DNA from: Otatea glauca
Taxonomy: Eukaryota; Streptophyta; Magnoliopsida; Poales; Poaceae
Assembly: GCA_036346275.1 (NCBI GenBank)
Contig: CM070725.1
Span: forward strand, 19,148,216-19,212,215
Length of the DNA stretch: 64,000 nucleotides
Reading direction: 5' to 3'
Made by a program: the position numbers and the translations under genes
The notes under the pieces: model-generated
Told to the model about the DNA's origin: nothing
Database searches by the model: none
What the model saw: only the letters and a program-made list of their open reading frames with translations
Part shown: piece after piece, positions 1 through 11,332 of the stretch
Numbering within the stretch: position 1 is the stretch's first letter
How the letters are laid out: the number at the start of each line of letters is the position of its first letter

Positions 1-397
1 TCATGCATACATATATAAAGGAGAGAAAACAAACAAAAAAGAGAGAGAAAATTCCATTTTGATGCCTATATTGCCAAAAGGGGAGAAAATGTAGAAAAGG
101 CATCATTTAAAATGTAGAAAAGGGGAGATAAAATGTGAAAGCTTGCTATCTCTTATGATCTTTGTAAATCTTTGCTATCTCTTATGGATCATATCACACT
201 TGGCACTTATGATTGATTTTTAGAGCTTTTGTAGAAAACTTGCTCTTTTCATGATCTTGCTCTAAAATCTTACCGCCAACTTGGTCATGATTTTATATCT
301 TTCTCTCTGGACCAAGTTTGGTTTTGCAATCAAATTGCTTTACAAACTCAAATTTATGCCTTTGAGTGTTTGTCAATATACTCATCAAGGGGGAGAT
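1..397 (+). mobile_element. 3' internal end of a Copia-type LTR retrotransposon (cut by window edge)
   Basis: This is non-coding, AT-rich DNA with repeated purine-rich patches (for example near 75-90 and 118-132) that leads into a polypurine tract and then an LTR beginning TGAAAGACC at 398. Long non-coding stretches with several polypurine patches before the 3' LTR are typical of Maximus/SIRE-type Copia elements in grasses. That lineage is an inference, because no coding sequence of this element is inside the window. Confidence 0.6.
387..397 (+). other. polypurine tract of the L1 Copia-type element
   Basis: A run AAGGGGGAGA followed by T sits directly before the LTR start TGAAAGACC at 398. 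This is the expected plus-strand priming site for reverse transcription and fixes the LTR boundary. Confidence 0.7.
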
Positions 398-479
398 TGA
401 AAGACCATGTGGAGGTCTATCCTCGATGGTGATGAGTAATTGATCGTGGTTTAGCCTGTTGTGCTTGAATTTGAGTTTG

Positions 480-815
480 ATCCGAGTGGTCGTCTTTGGT
501 TGGTCGGAGACGCTTGTCCGACCCCAGTGGTCAGTCTTTGGTTGGTCGGAGACCGCTTGTCCGACCAGAGTGGTCAGTCTTTGGTTGGTCGGAGACCGCT
601 TGTACGACCGAGTGGTCCGAGCTTTGGTCGGTTGGAGACCACCATCCGACCCGAGTGTTCGGACGAAGACCGATGGTCGACCTCGAGTGGTCGGAAGAAG
701 ACCAGTGGTCGACCCGAGTGGTCGTGACGAAGACCGGTGGTCGACTCGAGTGGTCGGGATGGAGACCAGTGGTCGTCCGTGGTCGGATGGAGACCAGTGG
801 TCGCACCATGTGTGG
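480..815 (+). repeat. degenerate tandem array inside L1 LTR copy 1 (5' part)
   Basis: About four units of roughly 43 bp built on GAGTGGTCAGTCTTTGGTTG and GTCGGAGACC are followed by about five shorter units of 31-33 bp built on GAGTGGTCGG...AGACCAGTGGTCG. Small ORFs here are by-products of the periodicity. A related array in the opposite orientation is in the LTR at 9455-11332 (about 10970-11215). Confidence 0.85.
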
Positions 816-1443
816 TCGTGGTTTTGCCGCCGATGAAGTGTATATCTTTCGTTGAGATGGATATGTGTTGTTGGACATTGCTATGTGATGTGGTTTCCTT
901 GTCAATGATGGTTGCAGGACTTTAGAGCTAGGTCATGGTGAGGCGAAGGGGATCGTGACTAGGCCGAGAGCCGAGGTCCGGATGATCGTGGTGTCGCCAA
1001 AGATGACCGAGGCCGTGGAGTAGCCGCAAGCCAAGAAGACAAAGGAATGGATGAGATGCTAACTTGAGCCGCTCGATCGAGGAGGACCGTTGGATCGCGG
1101 TCGGGAAGAGAGAGAAGCGGGTCAAGTTGGTATGCTTTGAACAGCAGTGCAAAACCCGCTGTGTTGTTGGGTTTCGGTCACCCATGCATAGCTGTGTGAG
1201 TGGGTAAAATCTCACCCTTGATGGAGTGCTCTAGGGTTTAGAGGCTCATCCAAGGGTGGTAGGTGTTCCTAGCTCGCTACTAGACAGGAGAGGGTGTCTC
1301 CCCGGGACGTGGTGAGCAGTGAGGAAAGTCTACGTGAGTAGTTGAGAGTTGTTGAGAGTGGCATGTAAGGATCAAACTCGGCTCTTGGATGTTGGCTTAG
1401 GATTGAAGCAAGATATCCAAGGGTGGGAATTGATCCTGTGTCA

Positions 1444-1453
1444 CTATAAATAG
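1444..1453 (+). promoter_or_regulatory. TATA box of L1 LTR copy 1
   Basis: CTATAAATAG lies in the middle of the LTR and is conserved at the matching place in sister copies: 8231-8239, 12290-12298, and reversed near 10480-10488 and 27185. Conservation across copies supports it as the retrotransposon promoter. Confidence 0.65.
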
Positions 1454-2274
1454 AGGGTAGGGCAGCCTTCCTCTCTCAAGGTTCCGAGGTTTTGCCGCTC
1501 ATTTGAGTTTTGCCCACTTTGTTGTGAGGCTTTGTAAACCTCCCTTCCGTAAATGAAATGTTCTTCATCTATGTTCTTGTTTCATTTCCTTACGTATTTA
1601 CATTACGCACTTAAATTCATTATCTAAATTCGCATTTACTTACTTGCAATTTTCTTTACGTAATTTGGATTTGCCTCATCTCCTTCTACATGCTTCGAGT
1701 CTTTGTTGAAATTCATGATTGATGAACTCTTCTCTAGATTCGGTGCTTTCAATCATCTAGGCAATCATTGCGCTCTTGTTGCAAGTTTGTAAATCTGTGT
1801 TCTTGAAGTGCGTAACGTGTGACTTGCGCTCTTTAGTCCCGATTGGCTTCGTTCTTGTTGCCAAGGATGAAAGATTGCTGGATGAATCTTCTATAGATCA
1901 TATCCCAATTATCTAGGCAATCTACAACCTCTTCTATTCAGCTTTGCAAGAAACCAATTTCGTGACTAGTTTTCGATAGTGTTTCTATTTGTTTGAAGGG
2001 TTGTTTCTTCGTGTACTTACTTGCTGTGATTTGTGTAGAGTCATCCAAGGATATTTCGATCATCAACTCTCACCAGCAAGTTAGGGTGAAGTCGTGTTCG
2101 TGACTCTTTTTGGTGTTGCATTTGTTTAATCGAAAAGGGACGGAACCTTGGTATCAATTCCTTCGATTGATGATTGAAATAGGTTCTGACTTCCTTAGGG
2201 AGGTGCACACCAATTTTCCTGTTTTTGGATCACCGATCAAAAGTTACATCGATTGCATTTTTAAGATCGTGCTG

Positions 2275-2650
2275 ATTTTACTGCTCATCCGACTTCTGCA
2301 TCGCTCATCCGAGCCTCGAGGTCGGGCGATCGCTCATCGGTCGGGAGTACTGCTCATCGAACACTATTTCACCCGAGTATCGTTCATCCGACCTCTGCAA
2401 TGGAGTATCGCTTAACCGACCTCCGCAATGGAGTATCTGCTCATCCGGTCTGGTATCGCTCACCCGAACATCGCTCACCCGACCTCTTCCGGCCGGGAGT
2501 TCGCTCACCCGACCACTTCCGGTCGGGAGTACTGCTCATCCGACCACTTGTGTCGAGAGTATGCTCATCCGACCAAGACTACCGACCGATTCATAAGATC
2601 TTGTTCATCCGACAGAGCTACTCGACCAAAGGCGCTTTTACTGCTCACCC
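2275..2650 (+). repeat. second degenerate tandem array inside L1 LTR copy 1 (3' part)
   Basis: Repeats of the form GCTCATCCGACC...GGGAGTA occur about a dozen times with imperfect spacing of about 20-35 bp. The array sits close to the 3' end of the LTR. The matching 3' part of other L1 copies mostly lacks it; the reversed copy at 26227 has a different short array there (26355-26450). Confidence 0.8.
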
Positions 2651-2813
2651 TATCTTAATCGGCCTGAGCCTCTGCTTTGAAATTGCCCGATCGATGGTTC
2701 AGTTCTTTCTTTCTGGTCTTTTGGTGGATTGAATTCTAGGGGGAGAATTTATTCGAAAATTTTATTTGGCTCCTATTCACCCCCCTCTAGTCGCCTTTTC
2801 GATCTTTCAAATA

Positions 2814-3303
2814 TGCTACATCACTGTTTTGGGCCTTGTAAGCGTGAGGGGGCCCAAGCCCAAGTTGTGTGCACCCCCATGGCTGCACACAACCCTAGCA
2901 CGACCCTCTCATGTCCCTCCCTCTCATATACTCAGTAGCCGCCGCCATATAAATATGGGTTTTATTTAGTTGTAGTTTTCCTTGGTGAAACTATTTGGTA
3001 TTTTCTTGTTCGGCGAGATCAACAGCAATACCGTGCTTCGAAACCCCACATCAATACTTCAATTATATTTGCAATTTTAGATTGCTTTTTCTTTGTTTTT
3101 TCTTGTTCTTCGATTGCTTGCAGGAATTGATCTTCGTGATCAGGTCAATCGGGTTTTAGCACGGTTGATAACAACTCGGAGTTTAGTTCAGCGATTGCTT
3201 GGCGTCGGTCGTGTTTCGGTCGTAACCAGGATCGTGAGGGTCATCTCCACTAATCGATAGCTATCCATCTCACCGAAAGATCGGGCTCCGTTAAGCCTCA
3301 TCA
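2814..3303 (+). repeat. 5' LTR of the gag-only gypsy element
   Basis: It begins TGCTACATCACTG and ends CCTCATCA, matching 5710-6207 along its length with scattered differences and small indels. After it comes GGTGGTACAAGCAC, a weak match to the tRNA-Met primer site TGGTATCAGAGC. Confidence 0.8.
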
Positions 3304-3369
3304 GGTGGTACAAGCACAGCTTCACCACCACGGGAGGTACGATGACATAGCATATGCAACAAAAGTAAG

Positions 3370-4185
3370 TTGACCGTACCCATTTTTAGTGGTAAATATG
3401 ATCCTGAAGGTTATCTTACTTGGGAATTAGCTATAGTACAATCATTTGACAAACATGGAATTTCTGATCATGATAAGGTTAAAGTTGTTACTAGTGGATT
3501 TACTAATTTTGCTGCTCTTTGGTGGAATGATTATATGCGTAAAAATCAGGACATCCCTAGCACATGGATTAAATTGAAGAAAATTATGAGAGCTAGATTT
3601 GTTCCTTCATGTGTTACTCGCCAATTACGGAATGCATTGCAACGTCTAAAATAAGGTAGTAAAACTGTGGATGAGTACTACAAAGAATTTCAGCATAGAT
3701 CTTTGCGTTGTGGGTTAGAAGAGACCGAAAAGACTCAGATGAACAGCTTTTATTATGGACTATATTTTGATATTAAGATCATGATATCTTGTAAAGAATT
3801 CAATTATATGTCATGCTTGCTTAATCTTTCACATAAAGCTAAAAGAAAAATACAGAGAAGCCAATCAACCACACTTCAAGTTCCTACAGAGTTAAATGCT
3901 ACTCCTGTTGCATGCACTACACCAAACCCTAATGAGAGCATACACCCCGAACATGCGAAAGAAATACCAGAAAATTCAAATGAAGTAGAGGATAGTACAT
4001 GTGAGGATGATTCAACCAACGCAATCCAATCTACTTCTGTTGCTTCTATTGTTGCTATTCCATTTGATATGCAGGTTACTTTTGAAGATAGGGAGCTAAA
4101 GCTGAAATACCTGTGTTGTCAAGTGAAAATTTTGAGGTACCTACTACTTCTGAGGAGGGTGCTAATGACCATGGTACAGATCTGA
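3370..4185 (+). pseudogene. gag of the gag-only gypsy element, broken by a stop
   Basis: The first piece (3370-3654) reads as the retrotransposon gag core: KYDPEGYLTWE, then ALWWNDY, then MRARFVPS. A TAA at about 3652 stops it within the sequence CAACGTCTAAAATAAGGTAG. The frame continues from 3667 with VDEYYKEF, the usual next gag motif, and runs to 4185. No zinc knuckle follows. The same gag order is seen in the right-hand element at 62651-63180, which supports the assignment. Gag forms the virus-like particle in which reverse transcription takes place. The stop means the copy is probably inactive unless read through. Confidence 0.8.
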
Positions 4186-5159
4186 TTTTACAGCAAGAAA
4201 GGAAGCAAATTTGTGAGTATGTTCCTACTGTACTTAATTCTAGTGAGTTACCATCTTGTGCCACTATTGTAAAACCATGTGATGAATTGCATGCTTATAA
4301 TTTTGATCATGTGGTGCTGATTACGCATAAGGAAGTGATAGCTAGAATATCCCTTGCTACTGTTTTGTACTATATCATGTTGAATGAGCCTGTTAGCTTG
4401 AATTGTGCTATGGATAAGATTTCTGAAATTTCATCTCTTAAGTCTTTATCTAGCACCTATGCCTACTGTTTTAAATTCAATTTATTTGGAGATTATGGCA
4501 TAGATGGCAAGTTTCTTGTTTACAGAATATGCATTACTTGTGATAGACTTGCTGAATTGAAGCTTGCTATTTTGGGCAATCCTAGTTGTATGCAACAGCT
4601 TGTTTTATGTAAGGCATCATCAAATTTTTCTGATATGTGTGATACCCATAGCTTGCTACCTCATTGTTCGAATTTTAGTACATTGACATGTATTACAAAT
4701 CAGCATGTCATAGTTGATGAGTGGAAGCCCAGTAAAATTGTGTCATCGTTGTGGAAATTGTTTGATATTGCTTGTTTTCAATCTGATCCTATGAATGAGA
4801 TATGCTTGTTACCAAAACATGTAGTTTTGACTATCTATGTTATTGAACGAGGCTTACAAAACATGAGTATTCTTTATCCATGGACAGGGATAGATATGTG
4901 CTTTACTTATATTTGCAAATTAAGTTACAAACTGAATCTTGTTAATATTTATGTTATATGCTTCACTTATGACCACAAATTGAGTTGCAAAATTGTGAGG
5001 AAAGGTGCTTTGCTTAAATCTGATTTCCTCATTTGCTATTATGCAAATAGTATTACACGAAATCAAAAGAACAATGAAATATGGGATATATACATATATG
5101 CTGCGTACACGTTGTTCTTTTTGTTCCTTGTTTTCCTCCAGCTTGTCCAAAACCGATGA
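4113..5159 (+). CDS. long ORF of unknown function inside the gag-only gypsy element
   Basis: A 348-codon frame overlaps the gag tail by 73 bp in another frame. I recognise no family. The product is rich in Cys, Leu, Ile, Ser and Tyr and ends with a strongly hydrophobic stretch before its C-terminus (LFFLFLVFLQL, about residues 332-342). No protease, reverse transcriptase or integrase motif is visible. Its length is surprising in a decayed element, which could mean selection or chance. It could be a remnant of a gag-downstream region, an accessory ORF, or captured sequence. Confidence 0.4.
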   Translation: MLSSENFEVPTTSEEGANDHGTDLILQQERKQICEYVPTVLNSSELPSCATIVKPCDELHAYNFDHVVLITHKEVIARISLATVLYYIMLNEPVSLNCAMDKISEISSLKSLSSTYAYCFKFNLFGDYGIDGKFLVYRICITCDRLAELKLAILGNPSCMQQLVLCKASSNFSDMCDTHSLLPHCSNFSTLTCITNQHVIVDEWKPSKIVSSLWKLFDIACFQSDPMNEICLLPKHVVLTIYVIERGLQNMSILYPWTGIDMCFTYICKLSYKLNLVNIYVICFTYDHKLSCKIVRKGALLKSDFLICYYANSITRNQKNNEIWDIYIYAAYTLFFLFLVFLQLVQNR

Positions 5160-5572
5160 TGGTTTTCTTTCAAGGAGGGGAGGAAGCATCCAAGAGTACT
5201 ACTAGCTTTCATCATGCCATTATATGCTGGAAAGAAGTGATGAGCTATATGGATATGGATAATTATCAGGTGAATCCTCTAAATTTCATTCTTGTCCTAA
5301 AAATATATAAAGAGGCGAGGCTACTATTTTATTTAATTAAATGCCGGACCCCTATGAGGACGTTTTGTGTTGAGGATGAGATAAAAGGAGAGCTTGAGTC
5401 GAGGACGACTCAAATTCAAGAAGGGGAAAATGATGAGGATATCACTACTATGGATACGTCCACACCTCGTTGGACCAACTCCAACTCGTCATCCATAGGC
5501 CAAGAAAATAGAGATATCAAATCCATCACGTTCTGGAATCTAATTCGGCCTCCGGATACCAGTCTGAAGTAA
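5081..5572 (+). pseudogene. polyprotein-tail-like ORF before the 3' LTR
   Basis: A 163-codon frame overlaps the previous ORF. Its second half, around residues 100-130, reads DEIKGELESRTTQIQEGEND, which resembles the acidic tail at the end of many plant gypsy polyproteins (ELRTNPFQEGGDD type). This suggests the element was formed by deletion between gag and the pol end, leaving only the last codons of pol. The match is short. Confidence 0.35.
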
Positions 5573-5709
5573 AATGAGCATACCTTTTGCATATTGTGTC
5601 CGATTGGAGAGTTCTTATTCTTGATTGAAAGCTTACAACAAGACCTTTCAAACGGATCTGGTCCCAGCCCTAGATTCATCATGGATCAGTCGGAATCATC
5701 GAAACAATA

Positions 5710-6207
5710 TGATACATCACTGTTTTTGGCTATTTTGGGCCTTGTAAGCGTGAGGGGGCCCAAGCACAAGTTGTGTGCGCCCCCCTGGCTGCACACAACC
5801 CTAGGACGACCCTCTCATGTCCCTCCCTCTCATATACTCAGTAGTCACCGCCATAGAAACTTGGGTTTTGTTTAGTTGTAGTTTTCCTTAGTGAAACTAT
5901 TTGGTATTCTCTTGTTCGGTGAGATCAACAGCAATACTGTGCTTCGGAACCCCACATCAATACTTCAATTATATTTGAAATTTTAGATTGTTTTTGCTTT
6001 GTTTTTGCTTGTTCTTCGATTGCTTGCAGGAATTGATCTTCGTGATCAGGTCAACCGGGTTTTGGCACGGTTGATAACAACTCGGAGTTTGGCTCAGCGA
6101 TTGCGCGTCGGTCGTGTTTTGATCGTAAACTGGATCGTGAGGGTCATCTCCACTAATCGATAGCTATCCATCTCATCGAAGGATCAGGCCACTGTTAAGC
6201 CTCATCA
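5710..6207 (+). repeat. 3' LTR of the gag-only gypsy element
   Basis: It begins TGATACATCACTG and ends CCTCATCA and matches 2814-3303. It has a small extra segment (GGCTATTTT) near its start. The following sequence (CAAGCTCTAAC) does not repeat the bases before the first LTR. Confidence 0.8.
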
Positions 6208-6510
6208 CAAGCTCTAACATGTTACTTGCAACATTAGTTGCTAGGTCTATATATTACTTGTTACATTTATTACTAGCAAACTCTATACATTACTTACTAC
6301 TAGGTCTACATGTTACTTGCTAGGATCTCTCTATTACTTATAATAATAATCAATTATTTATTCAATTAACTACTAGTGATAGTTCTACATAAATGCGAGC
6401 TCTATATTAGACTATGCACCCTAAGCTACGAGCAATCATTATAATGAATATCACGTATGAAACATGGAAGATCTAGCTAGCTAAGCAATAATCAGTCAAT
6501 TATTTATATA
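6208..6510. other. AT-rich spacer, no gene seen
   Basis: The first part has irregular repeats of a TTACTTGCTA-like word (several copies between 6225 and 6340). No coding or transposon structure was recognised. Confidence 0.6.
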
Positions 6511-7040
6511 TAGAAAAACTCCGTATAACACCTTAAACTTTGTTCGAAAGTCCATTCGTCGTCCCGAACTATAAAACTAGACATTTAACCCCTAAACTTT
6601 GTAATCTGGTTCAAAAAATATCCTGACCCGGTTTCATGTAGAGGTATAGCCCACATAGCATGATGAGTAGTAGGCAATTTTGCCACGTAGGATAATATGC
6701 TGAGCAGGTTTAGGTGAATGACAAGTGTAGATCACAGGGTCTTCTTTTCAAAATCGAAATAGAGAGGAATGGAGCTACAGGGCCGACAGTCATGGAAACA
6801 TGATTACGAGCTCGGTAGAGGGGAGACGCCCATATAGGTCCTACATATTATTGGCCTAACTTGACAAGTGGTCATCCTATATGGCAAAGCCGCCCACTCA
6901 TTGAGCCATACGGGCAATACTACTACCAAGACTGGGTCAGAGTGTTATTTGAACCAGATAGCAAAGTTTAGGGGATAAAATGTCTGATTTCATAGTTCAA
7001 GGTATTGGATGTTCTTTTGATCAAAGTTCTCTTGGTTTTA
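6511..7040. mobile_element. MITE with long imperfect terminal inverted repeats
   Basis: The left end (AACTTTGTTCGAAAGTCC..., then GAACTATAAAACTAGACATT and CCCCTAAACTTTG, then ATCTGGTTCAAA) is repeated in reverse complement at the right end (6947-7027). The arms are about 85 bp. There is no coding capacity. Long arms and a short unrelated middle fit Mutator-type MITEs of grasses, but no 9-bp target duplication could be found, so the family is uncertain. Confidence 0.65.
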
Positions 7041-7140
7041 TCAATTTCAGTCTATACTACTATCACTTGCGAGGTATTCGATGGTTACGGTCGAGGTAGC
7101 ACCGGGATGTTAACATGCTACTATATCTGATGGTTACGAC

Positions 7141-7330
7141 TAGAGGTGGACGCCGTGTCGAGCCAGCACGGTACGGACCCGTCGGGCCGCATGCCTAAAC
7201 TGTGCCGTACCACTACAGCCCGATCGGCCCACCATGCTATGCCGTGCTGGCCAGACTTACCTTCGGCGAGCTCAAGCATGGTCCATTTACGTTTCGTGCC
7301 AGCTCAGGCCCGACCTATTTACACTATTGT
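7141..7330. mobile_element. hAT-like terminal fragment
   Basis: TAGAGGTGGACG at 7141 is followed by dense GCACGG/CCGTGC/GGGCC words, the subterminal pattern seen in hAT elements such as the one at 30064-33231. No matching second end or target duplication was found, so it is a fragment at best. Confidence 0.4.
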
Positions 7331-7393
7331 GATGCGAGAAAATGAGTCGGAGACGCATAGAGCCGATGCTACATCTTGCAATCTTATTAGATT

Positions 7394-7461
7394 AATAAGA
7401 TTGCTATGTTAAATAACTATCTTATTAATCTAATATATCATTTTAACATAGCAATCTTATT
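7394..7461. repeat. 20-bp perfect inverted repeat with 28-bp loop
   Basis: AATAAGATTGCTATGTTAAA at 7394-7413 is repeated as its reverse complement at 7442-7461. The loop is also partly palindromic. No terminator or RNA gene context is visible. Confidence 0.7.
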
Positions 7462-7610
7462 ATATATCTTGGAATCCGTCCTCTATTTTGTAAAGCTAAT
7501 ATTTAAATGATATCTCAATATTTGAAATAGCTAGCTAGCTGTCGCTCCAGTTTTCCTTAATTTATTGTGCGTAGTTTAATTGCATATGGACCGTGAAGAA
7601 TGGATGTACC

Positions 7611-9309
7611 TGAAGGGCCATGTGGAGGTCCATCCATGTTTGTGATGAGTATTTGACTTTATTTGAGCAAGGTGTGCTCAGGTTTGAGTTTGATTTGAAT
7701 TGGAATTGAAAAGGAAGCAATTTGAGTTGTATTAGCTTCTTGCGGTACTACCGGCCTGTGGCTGGCGGTAGAACCGACCGATGATTGAGATATAATTAAT
7801 TGTGAGCGTTTGTGATGATTGGGCATTGCTATGTGAGGAGTTTTCTTGTTTTTTATGGTTGCAGGTCGACGATGCTAGATCATGGTGAGCGAAGGATGAC
7901 CAGGACTAGGCGAGGAGCGTCGGAGGTCCAGACTGTTGGTGATTGTCGGAAAATTATCGGAGACAGAGTCCGTGCAAGCCATGAAGACAAGGAACGGATG
8001 AGATGCTAGCTAGACGCTGCGTGGATCAATAAGGACCATTGGATCTTGGTCTAGTTGATAGGTTAGCAGGTCTAGTTAGTGTGCTTTGAGAACCGTGCAA
8101 GAAAACCCATTATGTATTGTGGGTTTTGGGTGAACCCTTGCATGGTTAGTTGAGTGGGTTAATCCTAGCCCTTGATGGATGATCTAGGGTTTAGAGGCTC
8201 ATCCAAGGGTGGTAGGTGGCCCAAGAGTTGTATAAATAGGGGTAGAGGGGTAGCCTTCCCCCTTGAAGGTTTTGAGGTTTTTGATGCTCCTTTGAGCTTT
8301 GCCCACATGAATGTGAGGCTTTATAACCTCTCCTTCCAGAAAATACAAAATTTTTATTTACCTTATTGTGAATTTAAATTGCGCATTTACATTATGTCTT
8401 TATTTTCCGCAATTTAAATTTAGCATTTACTTTCCCGCATTTACATTCTCGCAATTTACTTTCTCGCAATTTGGATTTGCCTCCCCTCCTTCTAAATGCT
8501 GTTCTTCTAGGATTTCTTGAGGGTTTTCATATGGTTTTACATCTTTCTTGCATCCTAGGATAGACTAGAGATCAAGTTTTTTTATCGAATTGCAAATCTG
8601 TCCAGAACTTGTTCTTCGTCCAGAAGTCAGTCTTTGATTTTTATAAAAATCTAGAAAAATCCTTTTTAAGTGATTATTATTTTCAAAGGTGCGTGACTCA
8701 TATATACATCTTTGGAAAAAAAATTTGAGTTCTCTGGTTGCACCGTTTGAACGCTATGAAGTGAATACCGAGCCTCAAACTTTCTGGTCGAAGTTCCTGA
8801 CTATCTGTGATGCTTGATTTTTCATGTTTATTCTACAAATAATTTTGAGGTGATTTTTGGTGGACTATTTCATGACTCAACTTCTCACAGGGATAATAAT
8901 TCCCAAAAATGTTAGAGTAAGAGAAACTCACCAACCACCTACTCCAAGTGAGGACAATTCCTGAAAATCTGATTTTACTTTTCTAGAAAGAGACTTTGGT
9001 GTTTTAGCTTTATCTCTTTTAGAAAAGTAGTTTTTGAATTGATTCCTCTTTGTTTGGACACTTGATAACCAGGATTGTGATTAAAAATCCCTCACATGAT
9101 TCATGGTTCTCATCCATGCAAGCTAGGGGTACACATAGTTGTCTAATTGTTCGGGTTTTGGAGGGTGTGCGGATCTGAGAAACACTAGTTTGAAGGAAAA
9201 TCTTTGGGTGTTTCAGATTTTTATTGCAAGATTGTTTAGAGTACTTTGAGTGGGGGAAAATTTTATTTGGGATCATTCACCACCCTCTGATCACCATTTC
9301 GATCCTTCA
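7611..9309 (+). repeat. L1 solo LTR, copy 2
   Basis: It begins TGAAGGGCCATGTGGAGGTC and ends TTTCGATCCTTCA, about 1.7 kb, with no internal region. The flanks are GTACC (7606-7610) and GTATC (9310-9314), a target duplication with one mismatch. A TATA box is at 8231-8239. It has only a trace of the tandem array seen in other copies (TACTACCGGCC...GGCGGTAG, 7745-7775). It interrupts the CACTA exon. Confidence 0.85.
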
Positions 9310-9454
9310 GTATCAGAAAAGCCGTGTGAGTGCTAAATTTCATAGGGGTGTTAAGGAGTTCAAAAAAATTGCAGAAAAAAACATGGTGAAGAGGAGTGCA
9401 AACTTCATATATTGTCCTTACATTGATTGCATCAATCTCAGAAGATTTAACAAC

Positions 9455-11332
9455 TGAAGGACCGAGATGGCGAATAGAGGGGGGGTGAATGGTCGCAAAT
9501 AAATTTTCCCCCAAAATACTCCAACAAAAACCTCGATAAGATCGCTCAAAGGAAATCGTGAAAAGCCCGAAAAACTAGACAACTACTGTACACCTAGCTT
9601 GCATGGATAAGTACCATAAAATATGTGGGGATTTTTGAATCATAATCCTGGTTGTCTAGTGTCTAAGATAAAGAGGAATCAATCAAACTCTTACTTTTAG
9701 AAAGGATATCAATTCAAATCACAAAAGTCACTTTCAGAAAAGCAAAAGCAGAATTTCCAGAACTTGTCCTCAATTTGAACAGGAGGTTGGTGGGTTTTTA
9801 CAGCTCACAAAATTTTGATAATTTTTTTCCCTATGAGAAACAGAGTCTTGAAGAACTCCACCAAATTTCTCCTCAAAAATCCTTACAGAAAAAACAGGAG
9901 AAATTGAAGAACACAGTAAGTCAAGAACTTCGAGCAGAAAATTTGGGGCTCGGTTTTCACCTCATGGCGCCCAAACGGTGCAACAAGAGAACTCCAAAAT
10001 TTTTATGAAGGTGTATATCAGAGTCCCGCACCTCCCCCAATAAGAATAACTTAAAAAGGATTTTTCTATATTTTTATAAAATTCAAATACTAAATTCTGC
10101 GCAAAGAATAAATTCTGAACAAAGTTGGAACTTGAAAGAAAAGATTTCCTCTACTCAATCCAAGAGTGCAAAAGAGATGTAAAACCATATGAACACACTC
10201 TAAACATCCAAAATCAACAGCATTTAGAAGGAGGGGAGGCAAATCCAAATTGCGTGAAAGTAAATTGCGAGAATGTAATTGCGGGAAAGTAAATGCTGAA
10301 TTTAAATTGCGTAAACTAAGGACATAATGTAAATGCGCAAAATAAATTCAGAGAAGGATGGATAAAACTTTCATTTCTGGAAGGAGAGGTTACAAAGCCT
10401 CACTTTCATGTGGGCAAAGCTCAAAGGAGCATTCACAAACCTCAAAACCTTCAAGGGGAGGAGGCTACCCCTCCACTCCTATTTATACTACTCTTGAGCC
10501 ACCTACCACCCTTGGATGAGTCTCTCAACCCTAGAGCACTCATCTAAGGGCTAGGATTAACCCACACACACAGCCATGCAAGAGCTAACCCAAAACCTAC
10601 ACACATACCGGGTTTTCTTGCACGGTTTTCAAAGCATACTACCTAGACCCGCTAACCTATCAACTAGACCTCAAACCGACGGCCCTCATTGATTCACGTG
10701 GCATCTAGCTAGCATCATCTCCTTTCCTTGGCTTCTTGACTTGCCCGGACTCCGTCTCCGATCATCTTCCGGCGATCTCCCAACCGTCTGGACCTCCGAC
10801 GCTCCTCGCCTAGTCCCGGTCATCCTCCGCCTCACCATGACCTAGCACCGTCGCCCTACAACTATCAAAGACAAGGAAACACATCACATAGCAAAGTCCA
10901 ACAACACATGTAATCACATTTTGATCTCAACAGAATGATATACACTATGCTGACCAGCAAAAACCCCGACCTCACGTGGTCTGATCACTGGTATCTATCC
11001 CGACCACTGAGAATCGAACGACCGTCTCTCGATCACCAAAGCCTGCACCACTTGGGTCGGACGGTCGGTCTCCGACCAGCCAACACCCAGACCACTCGGG
11101 GTCAGAGGACTGGTCTCCGACCAGCCAAAGCCCCGACCACTCGAGGTCGGACGACTGGTCTCGACCAGCCAAAACCCAGACCACTCGGGGTCGGACGACT
11201 GGTCTCCGACCAGGAACTCAAATTGCTCTATTTTGAAAATCAATCCAAATCAAACTCAAACTTGAGCACACCTTGCTCAAATAAAGTCAAATACTCATCA
11301 CAAACATGGATGGACCTCCACATGGTCCTTCA
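9455..11332 (-). repeat. L1 solo LTR, copy 3 (reversed)
   Basis: On the plus strand it begins TGAAGGACCGAGATGG and ends ACATGGTCCTTCA, the reverse complement of the L1 consensus. It is flanked by a perfect 5-bp target duplication ACAAC (9450-9454 and 11333-11337). It is inserted in the same CACTA exon as copy 2, 145 bp away and in the opposite direction, so copies 2 and 3 form a large inverted repeat. Confidence 0.9.
10970..11215 (-). repeat. tandem array in L1 copy 3
   Basis: About five units contain GACCACTCGGGGTCGGACGA followed by CTGGTCTCCGACCAG. This is the reverse complement of the array type at 480-815 in copy 1, at the matching place in the LTR. Confidence 0.8.

Larger units (their letters stand above)
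398..2809 (+). repeat. LTR of family L1, copy 1 (3' LTR)
   Basis: The LTR runs from TGAAAGA at 398 to TCTTTCA at 2809, so it has the TG...CA ends and a 7-bp terminal inverted repeat. The same start (GACCATGTGGAGGTC) and the same end (a CACC-rich stretch followed by TTTCGATC-TTTCA) recur at 7611-9309, 9455-11332 reversed, 11470 and 26227-27913 reversed. It is the longest copy (about 2.4 kb) because it carries two tandem arrays. It abuts the gypsy LTR starting about 2814. The left target duplication lies outside the window. Confidence 0.85.
2814..6207 (+). mobile_element. gag-only Ty3/gypsy-type LTR retrotransposon
   Basis: Two direct repeats of about 490-500 bp (2814-3303 and 5710-6207) flank about 2.4 kb of internal DNA. 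The inside holds a broken gag and a long ORF of unknown origin. No protease, reverse transcriptase, RNase H or integrase could be seen, so the element depended on a relative for movement. The L1 LTR ends only four bases before the first LTR, and both LTR copies share a few bases further upstream (AATATG), so the real LTR start may lie slightly further out. No target duplication could be assigned. Confidence 0.75.

Noticed and set aside
459..905. Several 90-125 codon frames near the left edge
   Set aside because: They are produced by the 43-bp and 31-33-bp tandem units and all lie inside an LTR; the products are repeats of WSVFGWSET-like words.
4113..5159. Calling the 348-codon ORF a host gene
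   Set aside because: It lies fully between the two LTRs and overlaps gag, so it belongs to the element; no host protein family was recognised.
6511..7040. Assigning the MITE firmly to Mutator
   Set aside because: The long arms fit, but I could not find a 9-bp target duplication.
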